Source of the DNA: Didymella arachidicola
Lineage: Eukaryota; Ascomycota; Dothideomycetes; Pleosporales; Didymellaceae
Length of the DNA: 64,000 nt
Direction of reading: 5' to 3'
Assembly: GCA_016630955.3 (NCBI GenBank)
Contig: CM049998.1
Location: forward strand, 1,116,001 to 1,180,000
Of this stretch, positions 20,901-29,152 are shown piece by piece. Each line of letters opens with the position of its first letter. Positions within the stretch are counted from its first letter, which is position 1. The translations under genes and the position numbers were made by a program. The notes under the pieces are model-generated. The model had not been told where the DNA came from. It was given only the letters and a program-made list of their open reading frames with translations, and did not search any database.

Positions 20901-21849
20901 TCCATCCCTCGCGTGTATAGGTGGAGGGATGAGTCTCGGGCACTGCTTCGTGTATCGCGTCCTGGATTGCTGCTGTCACCTCAGCCGTGTAGGAGTCAAG
21001 CGCTGTGTTTGTGAGTGGTCTTCGAAGAGGAGGCAGAGAGCGCCTCAGCGCTTTCGTATACAGTTTCTCGTTCAGTCTTTTCCAGTCTTTCCGCGGCTTC
21101 TTCTCAAGACATTGCACTGTGAGATCTAGCGTTGTGCTTATAGGCAGATGATCTGAGTCGTGGTCTAGGCTCCTGTCTACTTCGCTTTTGATGACTTGCT
21201 CAATCAGCCCTGTTGTAACAAGACAAAGATCGATTGTAGACTGCGATCGGCCTTCTTCGTACGTTACTGTGCCTGGTGGGAGGGTGTTGTGGAGCGCAAA
21301 GTCCCCTATGATGTCTATTAGGTCTTCTGATTCAGGATTAGTGACCTCCCTGTTTAGTCCTCCCCATAAGGGGTGGTGCAGATTGAAGTCACCAAGTAGC
21401 ACTTGTTCGTTTGTCTGGTAATGCCTTAGCGCCTCCCGCACCTGCGGTATTGCACTCTGCCGGTTGTTTGAGGTCTTTGGCGGGTTGTAGACGTTGTGGA
21501 CAATAAGCTGCTCTTGGCTTTGCTGATCGTCTGTTAAGTCTATGTTAATAATAATAGAACAAATGTCTCTTGTTCGCTCCTCAAAGCGCCACTTTGTCTG
21601 ATCTATTCTCTTGTTAATGAAGAAGCAGACCCGTGCTTGGCCTTCCGCGTCTCCTGCTGGGTAGCAAAGGTGGAACCTATCCTTGGCTGGGTGATGAGTG
21701 GTGGCGGAGTACGGGTTCCTCCACGGCTCCTGGATGGCGATGATGTCGAAGTCGTAGATCGCCTGATCGCGCAGCAGCGACGCCATGACCATGTCTCTCG
21801 ACTTCCTTACGTTGTACTGTAGTATGTTCAGTCTGTTGTGTCTATTCAT
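17944..21849 (-). CDS. LINE ORF2: endonuclease, reverse transcriptase, RNase H
   Basis: 1301 aa. The N-terminal AP-like endonuclease shows LQYNVRKS (res 9-16), QEPW (40-43), GDFNLHHPLWGG (153-164) and SDHLPI (232-237). The RT spans about 503-765 with LLLLDVSGAFD (597-607), IPQGSPLSP (658-666) and catalytic YIDD (691-694; many LINEs have FADD). RNase H spans about 985-1120 with the acidic set D993 (YTDGSG), E1030, D1059 (YTDNQ) and D1114. A C-terminal Cys/His cluster C1224, C1226, H1235, C1240 follows. The enzyme nicks target DNA and reverse-transcribes the element RNA in place. The ATG overlaps the ORF1 stop by 4 nt (ATGA), suggesting stop-reinitiation translation. No visible inactivating lesion. 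Confidence 0.95.
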   Translation of the reverse strand: MNRHNRLNILQYNVRKSRDMVMASLLRDQAIYDFDIIAIQEPWRNPYSATTHHPAKDRFHLCYPAGDAEGQARVCFFINKRIDQTKWRFEERTRDICSIIINIDLTDDQQSQEQLIVHNVYNPPKTSNNRQSAIPQVREALRHYQTNEQVLLGDFNLHHPLWGGLNREVTNPESEDLIDIIGDFALHNTLPPGTVTYEEGRSQSTIDLCLVTTGLIEQVIKSEVDRSLDHDSDHLPISTTLDLTVQCLEKKPRKDWKRLNEKLYTKALRRSLPPLRRPLTNTALDSYTAEVTAAIQDAIHEAVPETHPSTYTREGWTEECRAVLAETKRLKRAHSRHHTEETWEAYRAARNHKARTIRKALRKAHRDRIERASESPDALWKLAKWARTRHDQSTRSIPTIHHPDTQEELIDPADKAELFRDVFFPTPPEADLGDIEHAAYSGQIDMPLIEEKEVRTAIRAASPLKAPGPDGIINKALQAGIDLIAAHLTRIYNQSLRLGYCPVSFRASITAVLRKPGKANYAAPKAYRPIALLNTIGKVMDAVVARRLSYLVETHHVLPPTHMGGRKHRSTEHALHAVTAKIYEQWNNGKDGQVASLLLLDVSGAFDNVSHKRLLHNLRKRKVDENTVRWIASFLSDRHTHILVDGYTSNDYAINTGIPQGSPLSPLLYILYNADLVDQCNEQTDTMSTGYIDDVAILAWGKTTERTCEILGTTLEKAQRWATTHASVFAPDKFQLTHFTRSRKRINVDAAIQTEWGEIKPSPTCKYLGLTLDTKLKWREHVETVRQKATRTVHTLSSLGSSTWGVRLQDMRRLYEAIALPQMMYACSIWSNANLNDKKRGYTHKTVDALRSIQARAARSICGAYRATSRVALDVETFLLPIEQQIWKHNADVVTRLSSSRTIAQTACYEPREPVPVVIDKNYRAHKSPWQKAYEALRSKQVRDLDKQEPIPPFITPPWQRGPHTYIDNDAEEARKHHNRECAANKSLSIYTDGSGIEGEIGSAAVCLLTQQTLSVHMGSDTLSTVYAAELQGISLALQIAQEYADRDGERKQIAIYTDNQAAIWSIAKAEGRSGAYILADIAQQVLELQDKGYSVAVRWIPAHVGIPGNEAADQAAKEATGWRENGRRQQPADTPAQLYPLRTTLRRWCKTQAERAWIGAWREDKKGRATYRHTPVPTKKVLQLHERLSKRESALLVQLRTEKIGLNDFLFNRHVPDITSPRCSCGERRQTVAHVLLRCSKHKDLRNRIFANLSGRHSLRTILSTPQLATKAVQYMKQTQILGHMGIRDTQTTPSAGGRL

Positions 21850-23531
21850 GCTTCGTTGTCAGAGTCGATTTCCATGTGCTGGCTAGTGCCGCTCTGTGTC
21901 TGCTGCGTGCTGTTCCCGGTAGCTTCCATGGCCCTCCGGGTAGGTATGACGTGCCTCTGCGGCCTTTGGCTGCCGTTCGCGTGTGTTGGCTGGTTGTGCT
22001 GCTCTGCTGAGTCAATGGTAGTTCCTGCATTAGTCCTCTTCTGTCCTCGTCCAGTTTGCGATCGGTTCCTGGTGATTGGTGCTGGCTGCGTCGATGCGGG
22101 AGCTTGGGCGAGTCTACTCCGTCGGACAGAGGTGGCCGACGCCTCCAGTGGGATGTTGTTCCTTGGTGTCTCCGCGACTGGGTGGTAGTATGGGCGTACG
22201 TCGTATGCAGCCCTTGCTTTTGCCCTCTCCTCCTTCCTGGTAGGGCACTGGTAGCTCCACGCTTCGTGTTCGCCTCGGCAGGCGGCACACTTCCTGGGTA
22301 CGTTCCGGTCGAGCTTGGACGGACAATCCCTGCTCTCATGTTGTTGCGCGCAGTAGCCACATGCGATTGTTGCCTTGCACTGGGTTCCTATGTGGCCGTA
22401 GTGTTGGCACTTGAAGCACTGCTTCACTCGGCACTGTCGCTCGTATCGCTCGCACTGGAAGACCTCGCCCTGCCAGATGAGGCCCTCGTCAATGATCTTG
22501 TTAGCGTCCTCTGCCTTGCTGAACTCTATGATGACGCTGGAGGCGGCTTTCGTGGGTGCGTTGCGTGTCAGCCACCCGACGTACTTGATCTCTGCCTGTG
22601 GGATGAACGGCTTGTTGTCCAGCAGTAGCTGATCCCTCGTCTCCTCAAACCTGTCCATGTCTATTGTGCTGGTGCGCATGCCGTGTGCGATGATGCCGTA
22701 GGTTGTAATCCGCAAGGTGGCCCTGTTGCCGATGCGGTGGACCCAGTCGTCAGCGAACTGCTTTAGTGCTTCTACTTCTTTGTTGGTCGCCGTTCTGATG
22801 CTAAGGTCGCCGCTTCTTAGCTGGTTTGAAGAGAGCACCTTGATGCTGTTAATGTTTTCGTTTCTGCTTTGCGCGATGGCGCGCTCTACATGCGCGTTAA
22901 GGTTGCGCGGGTTCATCGCCCGCAGGCTGAGCACTGTACTGGGGTCTCTAATGGTCACAACGACTTCACGCTGCGTCTGCATAGGAGCCATTCTGGGAAC
23001 TTGTGTATTCGCTGTACTTGCTAGCGGTGCGCCCCTCGCCGCCATCGCAGCGTAGCTGAGCACGCCACCAGTCTGTGGTCCTGCGTTTTTGATCTGTCTT
23101 GCCATCTGCAGATTGGCCTTACCTACCTCTACCGCCTCCTTGGCTGCAGTCCTAGCTTCCTCTCCGTTCCTTATGTTTTGTTGTACGTTTGTGGCGATTG
23201 CGTGGACGGTGTCGGCGGTGTTCTTTATTTCGGTCTTGAGTTCCTGCTTGACAGCATCAAGCATTCGCGTGGTGTTGTCGGAGGACGCCTTGGCCTCAGT
23301 TTGCAGGATGCTAAGCGCGTCGCACACCGTGCTGAGGTCAGGCGTGTGTTGCACTTTCAGTATAAACGTCAGCGTGCCGTGTATAATGACCTTGACGAGG
23401 TCTGCTGGCACAGGCTGGCTTTGCGTGCGATCGATACAGGCCAGCGCGTCCTGAAGGTAGGTGCTGAGGCGTGTAGCGTGCTCGCGGAATGGGGTGGGCC
23501 ACGTGGGCTGCTGAGGCCACGGTGTCGCCAT
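21846..23531 (-). CDS. LINE ORF1: gag-like nucleic-acid-binding protein
   Basis: 561 aa. Residues 70-150 are helical and probably coiled. Residues 190-340 resemble an RRM-like/gag core (REVVVTIRDPSTVLSLRAMN, later KAASSVIIEFSKAEDANKII). Three zinc knuckles follow: C372-C375-H380-C385 (canonical CX2CX4HX4C), C391-C394-H398-C403 (CX2CX3HX4C) and C415-C418-H422-C429. The tail is basic and Gln/Thr-rich. Such ORF1 proteins coat the element RNA and carry it to the nucleus. The start is the first ATG after a 129-nt leader, and the ORF is intact. Confidence 0.92.
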   Translation of the reverse strand: MATPWPQQPTWPTPFREHATRLSTYLQDALACIDRTQSQPVPADLVKVIIHGTLTFILKVQHTPDLSTVCDALSILQTEAKASSDNTTRMLDAVKQELKTEIKNTADTVHAIATNVQQNIRNGEEARTAAKEAVEVGKANLQMARQIKNAGPQTGGVLSYAAMAARGAPLASTANTQVPRMAPMQTQREVVVTIRDPSTVLSLRAMNPRNLNAHVERAIAQSRNENINSIKVLSSNQLRSGDLSIRTATNKEVEALKQFADDWVHRIGNRATLRITTYGIIAHGMRTSTIDMDRFEETRDQLLLDNKPFIPQAEIKYVGWLTRNAPTKAASSVIIEFSKAEDANKIIDEGLIWQGEVFQCERYERQCRVKQCFKCQHYGHIGTQCKATIACGYCAQQHESRDCPSKLDRNVPRKCAACRGEHEAWSYQCPTRKEERAKARAAYDVRPYYHPVAETPRNNIPLEASATSVRRSRLAQAPASTQPAPITRNRSQTGRGQKRTNAGTTIDSAEQHNQPTHANGSQRPQRHVIPTRRAMEATGNSTQQTQSGTSQHMEIDSDNEA

Positions 23532-23660
23532 GGCACGTCAGACGCAGTGGGCTGCTGCGGCTGGGTGCTGGCTAGTCAATTGGCGTCAAGAGCGACCGTT
23601 TGAGCGCGAAAATACGAGTGAATTCCAAAAATCGAGTTCTCGCTATGTGTGGTGTTTTTC

Positions 23661-23672
23661 GAGAGGATGTGT
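23661..23672. repeat. LINE target-site duplication, right copy
   Basis: GAGAGGATGTGT, matching 17653-17664 exactly. It marks the 5' end of the retrotransposon on the minus strand. Confidence 0.75.
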
Positions 23673-24208
23673 CGAGGTTCCCGGACAGACATATCGGTAA
23701 GCGATCCGGGCTACGCGAGTGATATGTCGGCACGGCAGAATATATATCCAGAAAAGCCATACATGTTGACTTAGTATTGTGCAGATACCATCGCTGATCT
23801 CACCTCAGCCGGTGTCACACCCTGGAGCGAGGGGTTCATGATCGAAGTTCACGATCTATATCACCGGGCCATTGATTGTGTCAAGAATGCGCCCGGAGAG
23901 CAAGCTTGGCCTCTCTCTGATTCCAGACCAGTCGGCATATCTCCCGCAATGGCAATAAGATAGGCATATTTACGCGTGATCGACGACCAAAGAGCACTGG
24001 GTAGACATTATAGCGGAGATGACGCTTCGAGGGCAAAGGGAAGTTCACCATCAGGACAGTGTCAACTGGCGTTGTTGGGGCATTTGGGTAAGAGGAAGCG
24101 TGTCATTACGGGATTAGATGCAGAGGGTCTTAAATGCGGCCCGAGGCTATAATAGAATCGTAAAGAACGACCTTGCGGAGGAACACAGGATCTTTCACGA
24201 TTCTGTAC
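23673..24208. other. Intergenic, original flank of the insertion site
   Basis: Before the LINE inserted, this DNA directly followed the MITE. It contains an 8-bp inverted repeat (GACATATC at 23688-23695, GATATGTC at 23721-23728). No gene supported. Confidence 0.45.
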
Positions 24209-25525
24209 CTATACCGGACCCCATTCCGGAGGGTCTCCCTCATAAGCTACATACTGTTCTGCCGGTTGATCACAACATCCTAAAGCTCTAAATGGACGTG
24301 TTTCAGGTAATTGCTGAAACGTCTGCCGCACTGCATGTGCAGACGGGCGGCTGCCTGAATGTTGGTGTAGCATATTCTCAGTCAACATCAGTAATTCGCT
24401 AACATCCCCACACCAATCCTCGCGAAGCCCTTCGTGCACAGGGCCTTGAAGCCAGCTTACCACTTCTGGTACGCGCGTGTGATACGCACTCTCTCGGCCA
24501 GGGAATCCCGAACCCCTAAGCTCTTGCACCCGATGCCCTGCGCAGACGGTCAAAATCTCAGCAAAGACACATCCGAGCGAGAAGATATCTGTTGCTGGAG
24601 AGTATATGTCGCTCAATGCCTCTGGTGCGCAGTAGAACGGGGTCTCGCGCCACGCAAGCTCGGTCAAGCCCTGGTTGTCGTCAAGCCATGTCAGTGATAT
24701 TCCGAAGTCGGTCAAGTAGACACGCCAGCCCTCGGAACCGCCTGCTACTTTTCGAACGAGAATGTTTGCCGGTTTGATATCGAGATGGTTGGTCGTGTTG
24801 GTATGTATGTACTCCACAGCAGAAGACAAACAGCCCGGGCATGATGCGAGGAAGTTGCGCTGCAAATCGTGTGATGTCCCTGGCTCCGTCTCGTAGATAT
24901 GCTCATAGAGGAACCCATCAAGGTTTTGGTCGGCAGCCGGGTACATCAGAATGGAAAACATTCTTTTGTAAAGGAACGTGCCCACGAGCTGGACGATATG
25001 GAAATGCTTGAATTTTGCAAGATGGAGGACCTCCCGCATGCATTCATCCATGTCTGCGTATCGGCAATGGACCACCTTCTGTGCGACAGCTATTCTTTTG
25101 CAAAGTACTTTGTAGACATCTCCAGTGCTCCCCGATCCGATGCTTGATATTGTTCGCAGAGGTATGTCTTCATGGCGGTCGAATACAATGTGTTGACCCT
25201 TGCCCGACCAATTCACCTCCTCTTCGGATGTCGGCATGAGGTTTGCTTCTTGTAGGCTGGTGAGATACTTTGCTCTTAGCCTCCCGGCAAGTCCCTTGTA
25301 CTCAGGAGTGCCTTCCAATCGTCGCTCCATGAGTGTCCTCCCGTTGCGGCTCGTCGGCAGTCGTCGTGGGCCCAGGGACGTCTCAGCGGTCCAGTAAGGG
25401 TACATGGTCTCATATTCTTCACGAAGTGCAAGATAGCGCTTCTCTATGTTTAGTTCTGCATCCATCGCTTCGCTGCTTTGTAACGCGAACAGCTCGCAAG
25501 TGCTTTCGTCAGTCGTGACTGACAT
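24209..25525 (-). CDS. Serine/threonine protein kinase with HLD catalytic loop
   Basis: Single-exon, 438 aa. A kinase domain occupies about residues 120-415: Gly-rich loop GSGSTGDV (130-137), VAIK-type Lys150 in AVAQK, likely alpha-C Glu165, catalytic loop HLDIKPAN (247-254, base Asp249), DFG at 273-275 and a PFYCAPE activation-segment end. The usual HRD Arg is Leu, so activation-loop phosphorylation control is probably relaxed, yet the catalytic Asp, Lys and DFG remain. The first 110 residues are specific to this protein. No membrane segment. Such lone kinases are expanded in plant-associated filamentous ascomycetes; substrate unknown. It lies beside the retrotransposon. Confidence 0.82.
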   Translation of the reverse strand: MSVTTDESTCELFALQSSEAMDAELNIEKRYLALREEYETMYPYWTAETSLGPRRLPTSRNGRTLMERRLEGTPEYKGLAGRLRAKYLTSLQEANLMPTSEEEVNWSGKGQHIVFDRHEDIPLRTISSIGSGSTGDVYKVLCKRIAVAQKVVHCRYADMDECMREVLHLAKFKHFHIVQLVGTFLYKRMFSILMYPAADQNLDGFLYEHIYETEPGTSHDLQRNFLASCPGCLSSAVEYIHTNTTNHLDIKPANILVRKVAGGSEGWRVYLTDFGISLTWLDDNQGLTELAWRETPFYCAPEALSDIYSPATDIFSLGCVFAEILTVCAGHRVQELRGSGFPGRESAYHTRVPEVVSWLQGPVHEGLREDWCGDVSELLMLTENMLHQHSGSRPSAHAVRQTFQQLPETRPFRALGCCDQPAEQYVAYEGDPPEWGPV

Positions 25526-25861
25526 CGTGAAGCGTTAAGGGCGAGGACGTCTGATGGAACAACTGGAAAAAATTTGCAGTATCTGTAAACGACCGCATGC
25601 CGAGGCCCTGATGTTGAGTGGGACGCAGATGTCGTTATCAACTGTGCTGTTGGCGGCTGTGTTGTTGGCAGCTCAGCCGCACTTGCACCGTGCGGCGATT
25701 GGAGGAGGATACGAGTGAGCAGCCATGAGAAAAGCAACCATGGCACGTGAAGAGCTTTTCTGGAATGATAGAACAATGTCATTGACGGGGCCTCTTGGCC
25801 GCACCGTCCGCTATGTAACATAACAAAATCGCGAAAAGACGCTTTACAAAACGCTCGACGT
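25526..25861. other. Intergenic
   Basis: Spacer between the kinase start and the 3' end of the MIOX gene. No supported ORF. Confidence 0.5.
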
Positions 25862-26842
25862 CTACCACCTAATCTTCTTGTCCTTGCCAATGTACTCGTC
25901 AATAATGCCAAGGTAGTACTCCTTCAGCTCCTCAACCTTGGGAATATCATCCGACTTGCTGTACAGATCATAGGGGTTGAACGCCCTCACAGCCTCGAGC
26001 ATCTTGTAATCCTTCTCGTTCATCATCCACCTGTACGCGTTCTCCTTGTGCCAGGGGTAGAATGAGTGGTAGCGGATCATCGCAAGGCCTTCATCAGGGA
26101 TCGTCGACTGATCCTTCATGATGTGGTAAAGGTACTCATCGTGGCCCCACGACAGCATGACATTGTCCATTCCGCAGCCAGGCACGTAGATACCGTGCTC
26201 GGTGCTGTAGACCTCGTCGTTGTAGTCGGGGTTACCCTTGAAGGTATCGGGGTAGATGATGCGCTTGTCGAAGGCGCAGCCCACGGGGAAGGTATCGCCA
26301 ACGACGTCCCACTGACCCTGTGCGTCGTAGAAAAAGAGCAGCTTGCCCAGATCGTGGATCAGGCCGACGAGCTGGAACCAGCGGGGCTTGCCGTCGCGGC
26401 GGATGGCCTCGGCGGACTGGAGAAGGTGGTCGATTTGGGAGAGGGATGTGTCGGGGTCGGACTCGTCGATCAGTGTGTTGAGCTTCTCCATGGCTTCCCA
26501 GATGGTCATCTCGGCACGGGTCTTGCCGTGGAAGTGGTTGCGGGCGCGCAGGTTGTAGGCGACGGTCTGCTTCTCGTGCTGCTCGCGGTAGAAATTCTTG
26601 ACGCGGTCGCATGCATCTTCATACTGGCGGAACTGTGTCTTGTCCTTCTCCGAGTCGAACTGGGACTGTGCGTAGATATCCTTCTCCTCTTGTGTGGCAA
26701 CGCCCTGCTTGACCTTCAGGGCGGCCTTGAGGACGTTGACATCGTCGATCGCATCAGAGGTAGCCTCAAGGGCGAGACCGTCGCGGTGGTCGTTGAAGTT
26801 CTCAGCCACGTTAGGCTCCTCAAAGATGGCGCCTGGTGCCAT
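25862..26842 (-). CDS. MIOX: myo-Inositol oxygenase
   Basis: Single-exon, 326 aa, slightly longer than animal MIOX. It is a di-iron HD-domain enzyme that cleaves myo-inositol with O2 to D-glucuronate. Visible signature segments: RARNHFHGKTRAEMTIWEAM, the ligand-bearing DHLLQSAEAIR, the HD pair in LVGLIHDLGKLLFF, SWGHDEYLYHIMK with further His ligands, and IRYHSFYPWH near the C-terminus. The end GKDKKIRW matches the conserved basic tail. Cytosolic. It is divergent from the aldo-keto reductase gene across a 946-nt shared promoter and begins a six-gene sugar-acid block, so its glucuronate product is probably processed by its neighbours. Confidence 0.96.
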   Translation of the reverse strand: MAPGAIFEEPNVAENFNDHRDGLALEATSDAIDDVNVLKAALKVKQGVATQEEKDIYAQSQFDSEKDKTQFRQYEDACDRVKNFYREQHEKQTVAYNLRARNHFHGKTRAEMTIWEAMEKLNTLIDESDPDTSLSQIDHLLQSAEAIRRDGKPRWFQLVGLIHDLGKLLFFYDAQGQWDVVGDTFPVGCAFDKRIIYPDTFKGNPDYNDEVYSTEHGIYVPGCGMDNVMLSWGHDEYLYHIMKDQSTIPDEGLAMIRYHSFYPWHKENAYRWMMNEKDYKMLEAVRAFNPYDLYSKSDDIPKVEELKEYYLGIIDEYIGKDKKIRW

Positions 26843-27148
26843 TGTGATGTGGTGTGTTGGTGGGTTGTTAGGCGTGTTCTCTCGTCGGATCTTTTAAGTA
26901 GTAATGGTGGAGTCTGGTAATAGACAAGATGGGTGAAGTTCATATGAAGGACTGTTGATGATGCTTAGAGAGTGGCGCGCAATGAAGATACTTATCTCCT
27001 GTTACCCCAGCCCATATCGGCGGGTTCCTTCTATGTTGAGTAACATCACCATGTCCAAATTCAGCCTCTCTATGGACAGAGAATTCTCACGCTCAATCAC
27101 AGGTCCACTGAAACAAAGACTCCCCGCGAAGGAGGGCTCAAAGGAGAA

Positions 27149-27169
27149 TGCGGGGCAATTCTGCCCGCA
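27149..27169. promoter_or_regulatory. GC-box inverted repeat A
   Basis: TGCGGGGCA (27149-27157) faces TGCCCGCA (27162-27169) across a 4-nt spacer, about 310 nt upstream of the MIOX start. The half-site fits the CreA consensus SYGGRG and could also suit a dimeric regulator. Confidence 0.4.
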
Positions 27170-27615
27170 CGTCAGATCAGATGCAAGAGATCTGGGGTTC
27201 TGGAAACCAGCGCTGACGGATTTGCCGCAGCATTGCGTGGTTAATGGTTGGTTGGCTTTTCTTAGCTTTCGCATCGTCAAGCGGGTTGTGGGACCATCAG
27301 CGTCGTGGCAAAAGGATGAGGCCTGTTCGAGATCAGATAGAGTAATTCTCGCCGCTCCTCCAGCGCCGAGACACTAGTGCCGGCTGTTGAGCGGGCGTTG
27401 ATCATGCGGGAGCACTTGGTGATGACGGATCTCAGAAGCAACGTCAGTCACGTGCGAGCTGAACGTGCTTCGGTCGCGACTTCCCCGACAGTCACGAAAG
27501 AGGCAAGGACATCCACTTGGCAAACTTCAGCCTCCTGAAAACTTTTCCGCAGATGGAGCGGCAGCGGAGCGCATCAACGTTGTTCCCTCCTTCGGCTGTC
27601 AACGGGCGGGCTTTG

Positions 27616-27634
27616 CTGCCCCGCGGCGGGGCAG
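27616..27634. promoter_or_regulatory. GC-box palindrome B
   Basis: CTGCCCCGCGGCGGGGCAG has perfect 9-bp arms around one central base, 155 nt before the aldo-keto reductase start. It is the strongest copy of the motif in the window. Confidence 0.45.
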
Positions 27635-27788
27635 TTTCGGTTCTCGGAAGAATTAATCTCATCAATCAGAGCGTGACGTCGGCGCGTAGCTCTCCCCATA
27701 CGGAGAAGGTAGCTACGACGTGGGCGTACCAAGCCATGGGCCCCCATACTATCCCCCGCCAGATTAGATACATAGAGCCACCGCCGCC

Positions 27789-28849
27789 ATGAATCCGGCC
27801 CTTTCGAAGTTCATTCTCAAAGCCACTCCTGACTCTATCCTCCATCCACAGCCCGAAATGAACACCGCAATTCCCCTCAACACTGGCGCCACGATTCCCG
27901 CCCTTGGCTTGGGAACATGGCAGTCTGCGCCTGGTGAGGTCAAGAAGGCCGTGATCCACGCCATTGAAGGCGGCTACAGGCACATTGACTGCGCCTACTG
28001 CTACCAGAACGAGGACGAGGTCGGCGAGGCTCTCCAGGATGTCATCTCGCGGGGCATCGTGAAGCGCGAGGACCTCTTCATCACCAGCAAGCTCTGGTGC
28101 ACATTCCACACTCGCGCTGAGGAGGGGCTCCAGAAGAGCTTGGATCTCCTCAAGACTCCCTACGTCGACCTGTACCTCATGCACTGGCCGGTACCCATGA
28201 ACCCCAACGGTGGGTAACCCGACTTTCATTGCATCGAAGCACGCTAACGCGTTCAGGAAACCACCCTCTCTTCCCCAAGCTCGAGGACGGCAGCCGTGAC
28301 ATCGACCACTCGATCACGCACGTCGACACATGGAAGAACCTCGAGAAGCTGATCCAGACACACCCCGAGAAAGTAAAAGCCATCGGCGTCGCCAACTACT
28401 CAGTCAAATACCTGCAGAAGCTGCTCGCCAAAGCCACCATCACGCCCGCCGCCAACCAAATCGAAAACCACCCCTTACTCCCCCAGCAAGAAATCGTCGA
28501 CTTCTGCAAGGAGAAGGGAATCCACATCACCGCCTACAGCCCGCTGGGCAGCACGGGCTCGCCGCTCTTCAAAGACGAGGGCGTCATCGCCGTCGCAAAG
28601 AAGCACAATGTTGCCCCCGCCACGGTGCTGCTGAGCTACCACCTCGCGCGCAACTCGTCCGTGCTGGCCAAGTCCGTCACGCCGAGCCGCATCGACGAGA
28701 ACCGCACGCTGATCTCGCTGGACAAGGACGATATTGAGAACCTCGAGGCCGTGCAGAAGAAGAACGGGCCGACGAGGTATGTGTACCCGCCGTTTGGCGT
28801 GGATGTGGGCTTTGCGGATAAGCCCGGGGGTATTGATCTTTCGGGTTGA
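27789..28849 (+). CDS. Aldo-keto reductase, candidate D-glucuronate reductase
   Basis: Exons 27789..28209 and 28257..28849 with a 47-nt GTGGGT...TTCAG intron (branch GCTAAC); 337 aa from the first ATG (CCGCCATGA). A second in-frame ATG at 27858 (MNTAIPLNTGATIPALGLGT) matches the usual AKR start and would give 314 aa. The AKR tetrad is visible: Asp and Tyr in HIDCAYCYQNE, Lys in ITSKLW and His in LMHWP. The NADP-pocket region PSRIDENR is near the end. AKRs of this class reduce sugar aldehydes with NADPH; next to MIOX the natural substrate is D-glucuronate, giving L-gulonate. Family is firm, substrate inferred from context. Confidence 0.9.
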
Positions 28850-29152
28850 GTGTGGGGGTTGTAGATACCCGGTAGATGAAAGGGCTCGATTGAATAAAAT
28901 TTATACGAAGATCGTCCACACGTGTTTCCTTACCAGCAGCATTCGAGATTAAGTCTGCAGTTCTCGTCTGCTCTGGTGTCTGCAGAGCGCACATGTCGTC
29001 TTGCAAGTCCCACCGTGACATGCACAAGTCCTAAGCTCAGACTTATCTCCAGATTGTCATCGAGCACGCCGAATCGAAATCCTTGCAGTATGCGACCAGG
29101 AAGTCCAAACATTCGAATACCACTCTCTACATACACTCAGCCGCGACTACAT
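28850..29152. other. Convergent 3' spacer
   Basis: Between the 3' ends of the aldo-keto reductase and SDR genes. AATAAAATTTATAC near 28893 looks like a polyadenylation region. No gene. Confidence 0.5.

Larger units (their letters stand above)
17665..23660 (-). mobile_element. Full-length non-LTR retrotransposon (I/Tad1-type LINE)
   Basis: 5,996-bp element on the minus strand, bounded by 12-bp direct repeats (17653-17664 and 23661-23672). It has a short 5' UTR (23660-23532), ORF1 (23531-21846), ORF2 (21849-17944), a 3' UTR of about 280 nt and a 3' tail of ACTAA repeats instead of poly(A). Both ORFs are open and all catalytic motifs are present, so it looks autonomous and recently inserted. 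No transition-riddled decay of the RIP type is apparent. The domain order (AP endonuclease, RT, RNase H, CCHC-like C-terminus) is that of the I superfamily, which includes the fungal Tad1 group; the exact clade is inferred. Confidence 0.92.
26843..27788. promoter_or_regulatory. Shared divergent promoter of MIOX and the aldo-keto reductase
   Basis: 946 nt without a credible gene, between the two start codons. It contains two inverted-repeat elements built on GCGGGGCA (listed separately), another CCCCGC at 27122-27127 and a CACGTG at 27450-27455. The layout suggests co-regulation of both genes. Confidence 0.55.

Noticed and set aside
18035..23603. Many plus-strand ORFs of 60-190 aa
   Set aside because: All are reverse-strand shadows of the LINE ORFs.
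17665..23660. RIP-mutated repeat
   Set aside because: Both LINE ORFs are intact; the stops expected from C-to-T decay are absent.
23688..23728. 8-bp inverted repeat as a second mobile element
   Set aside because: Arms too short and no flanking duplication.
26066..26920. 284-aa plus-strand ORF
   Set aside because: Antisense shadow of MIOX; Val/Leu-rich repetitive composition typical of reverse-strand frames.
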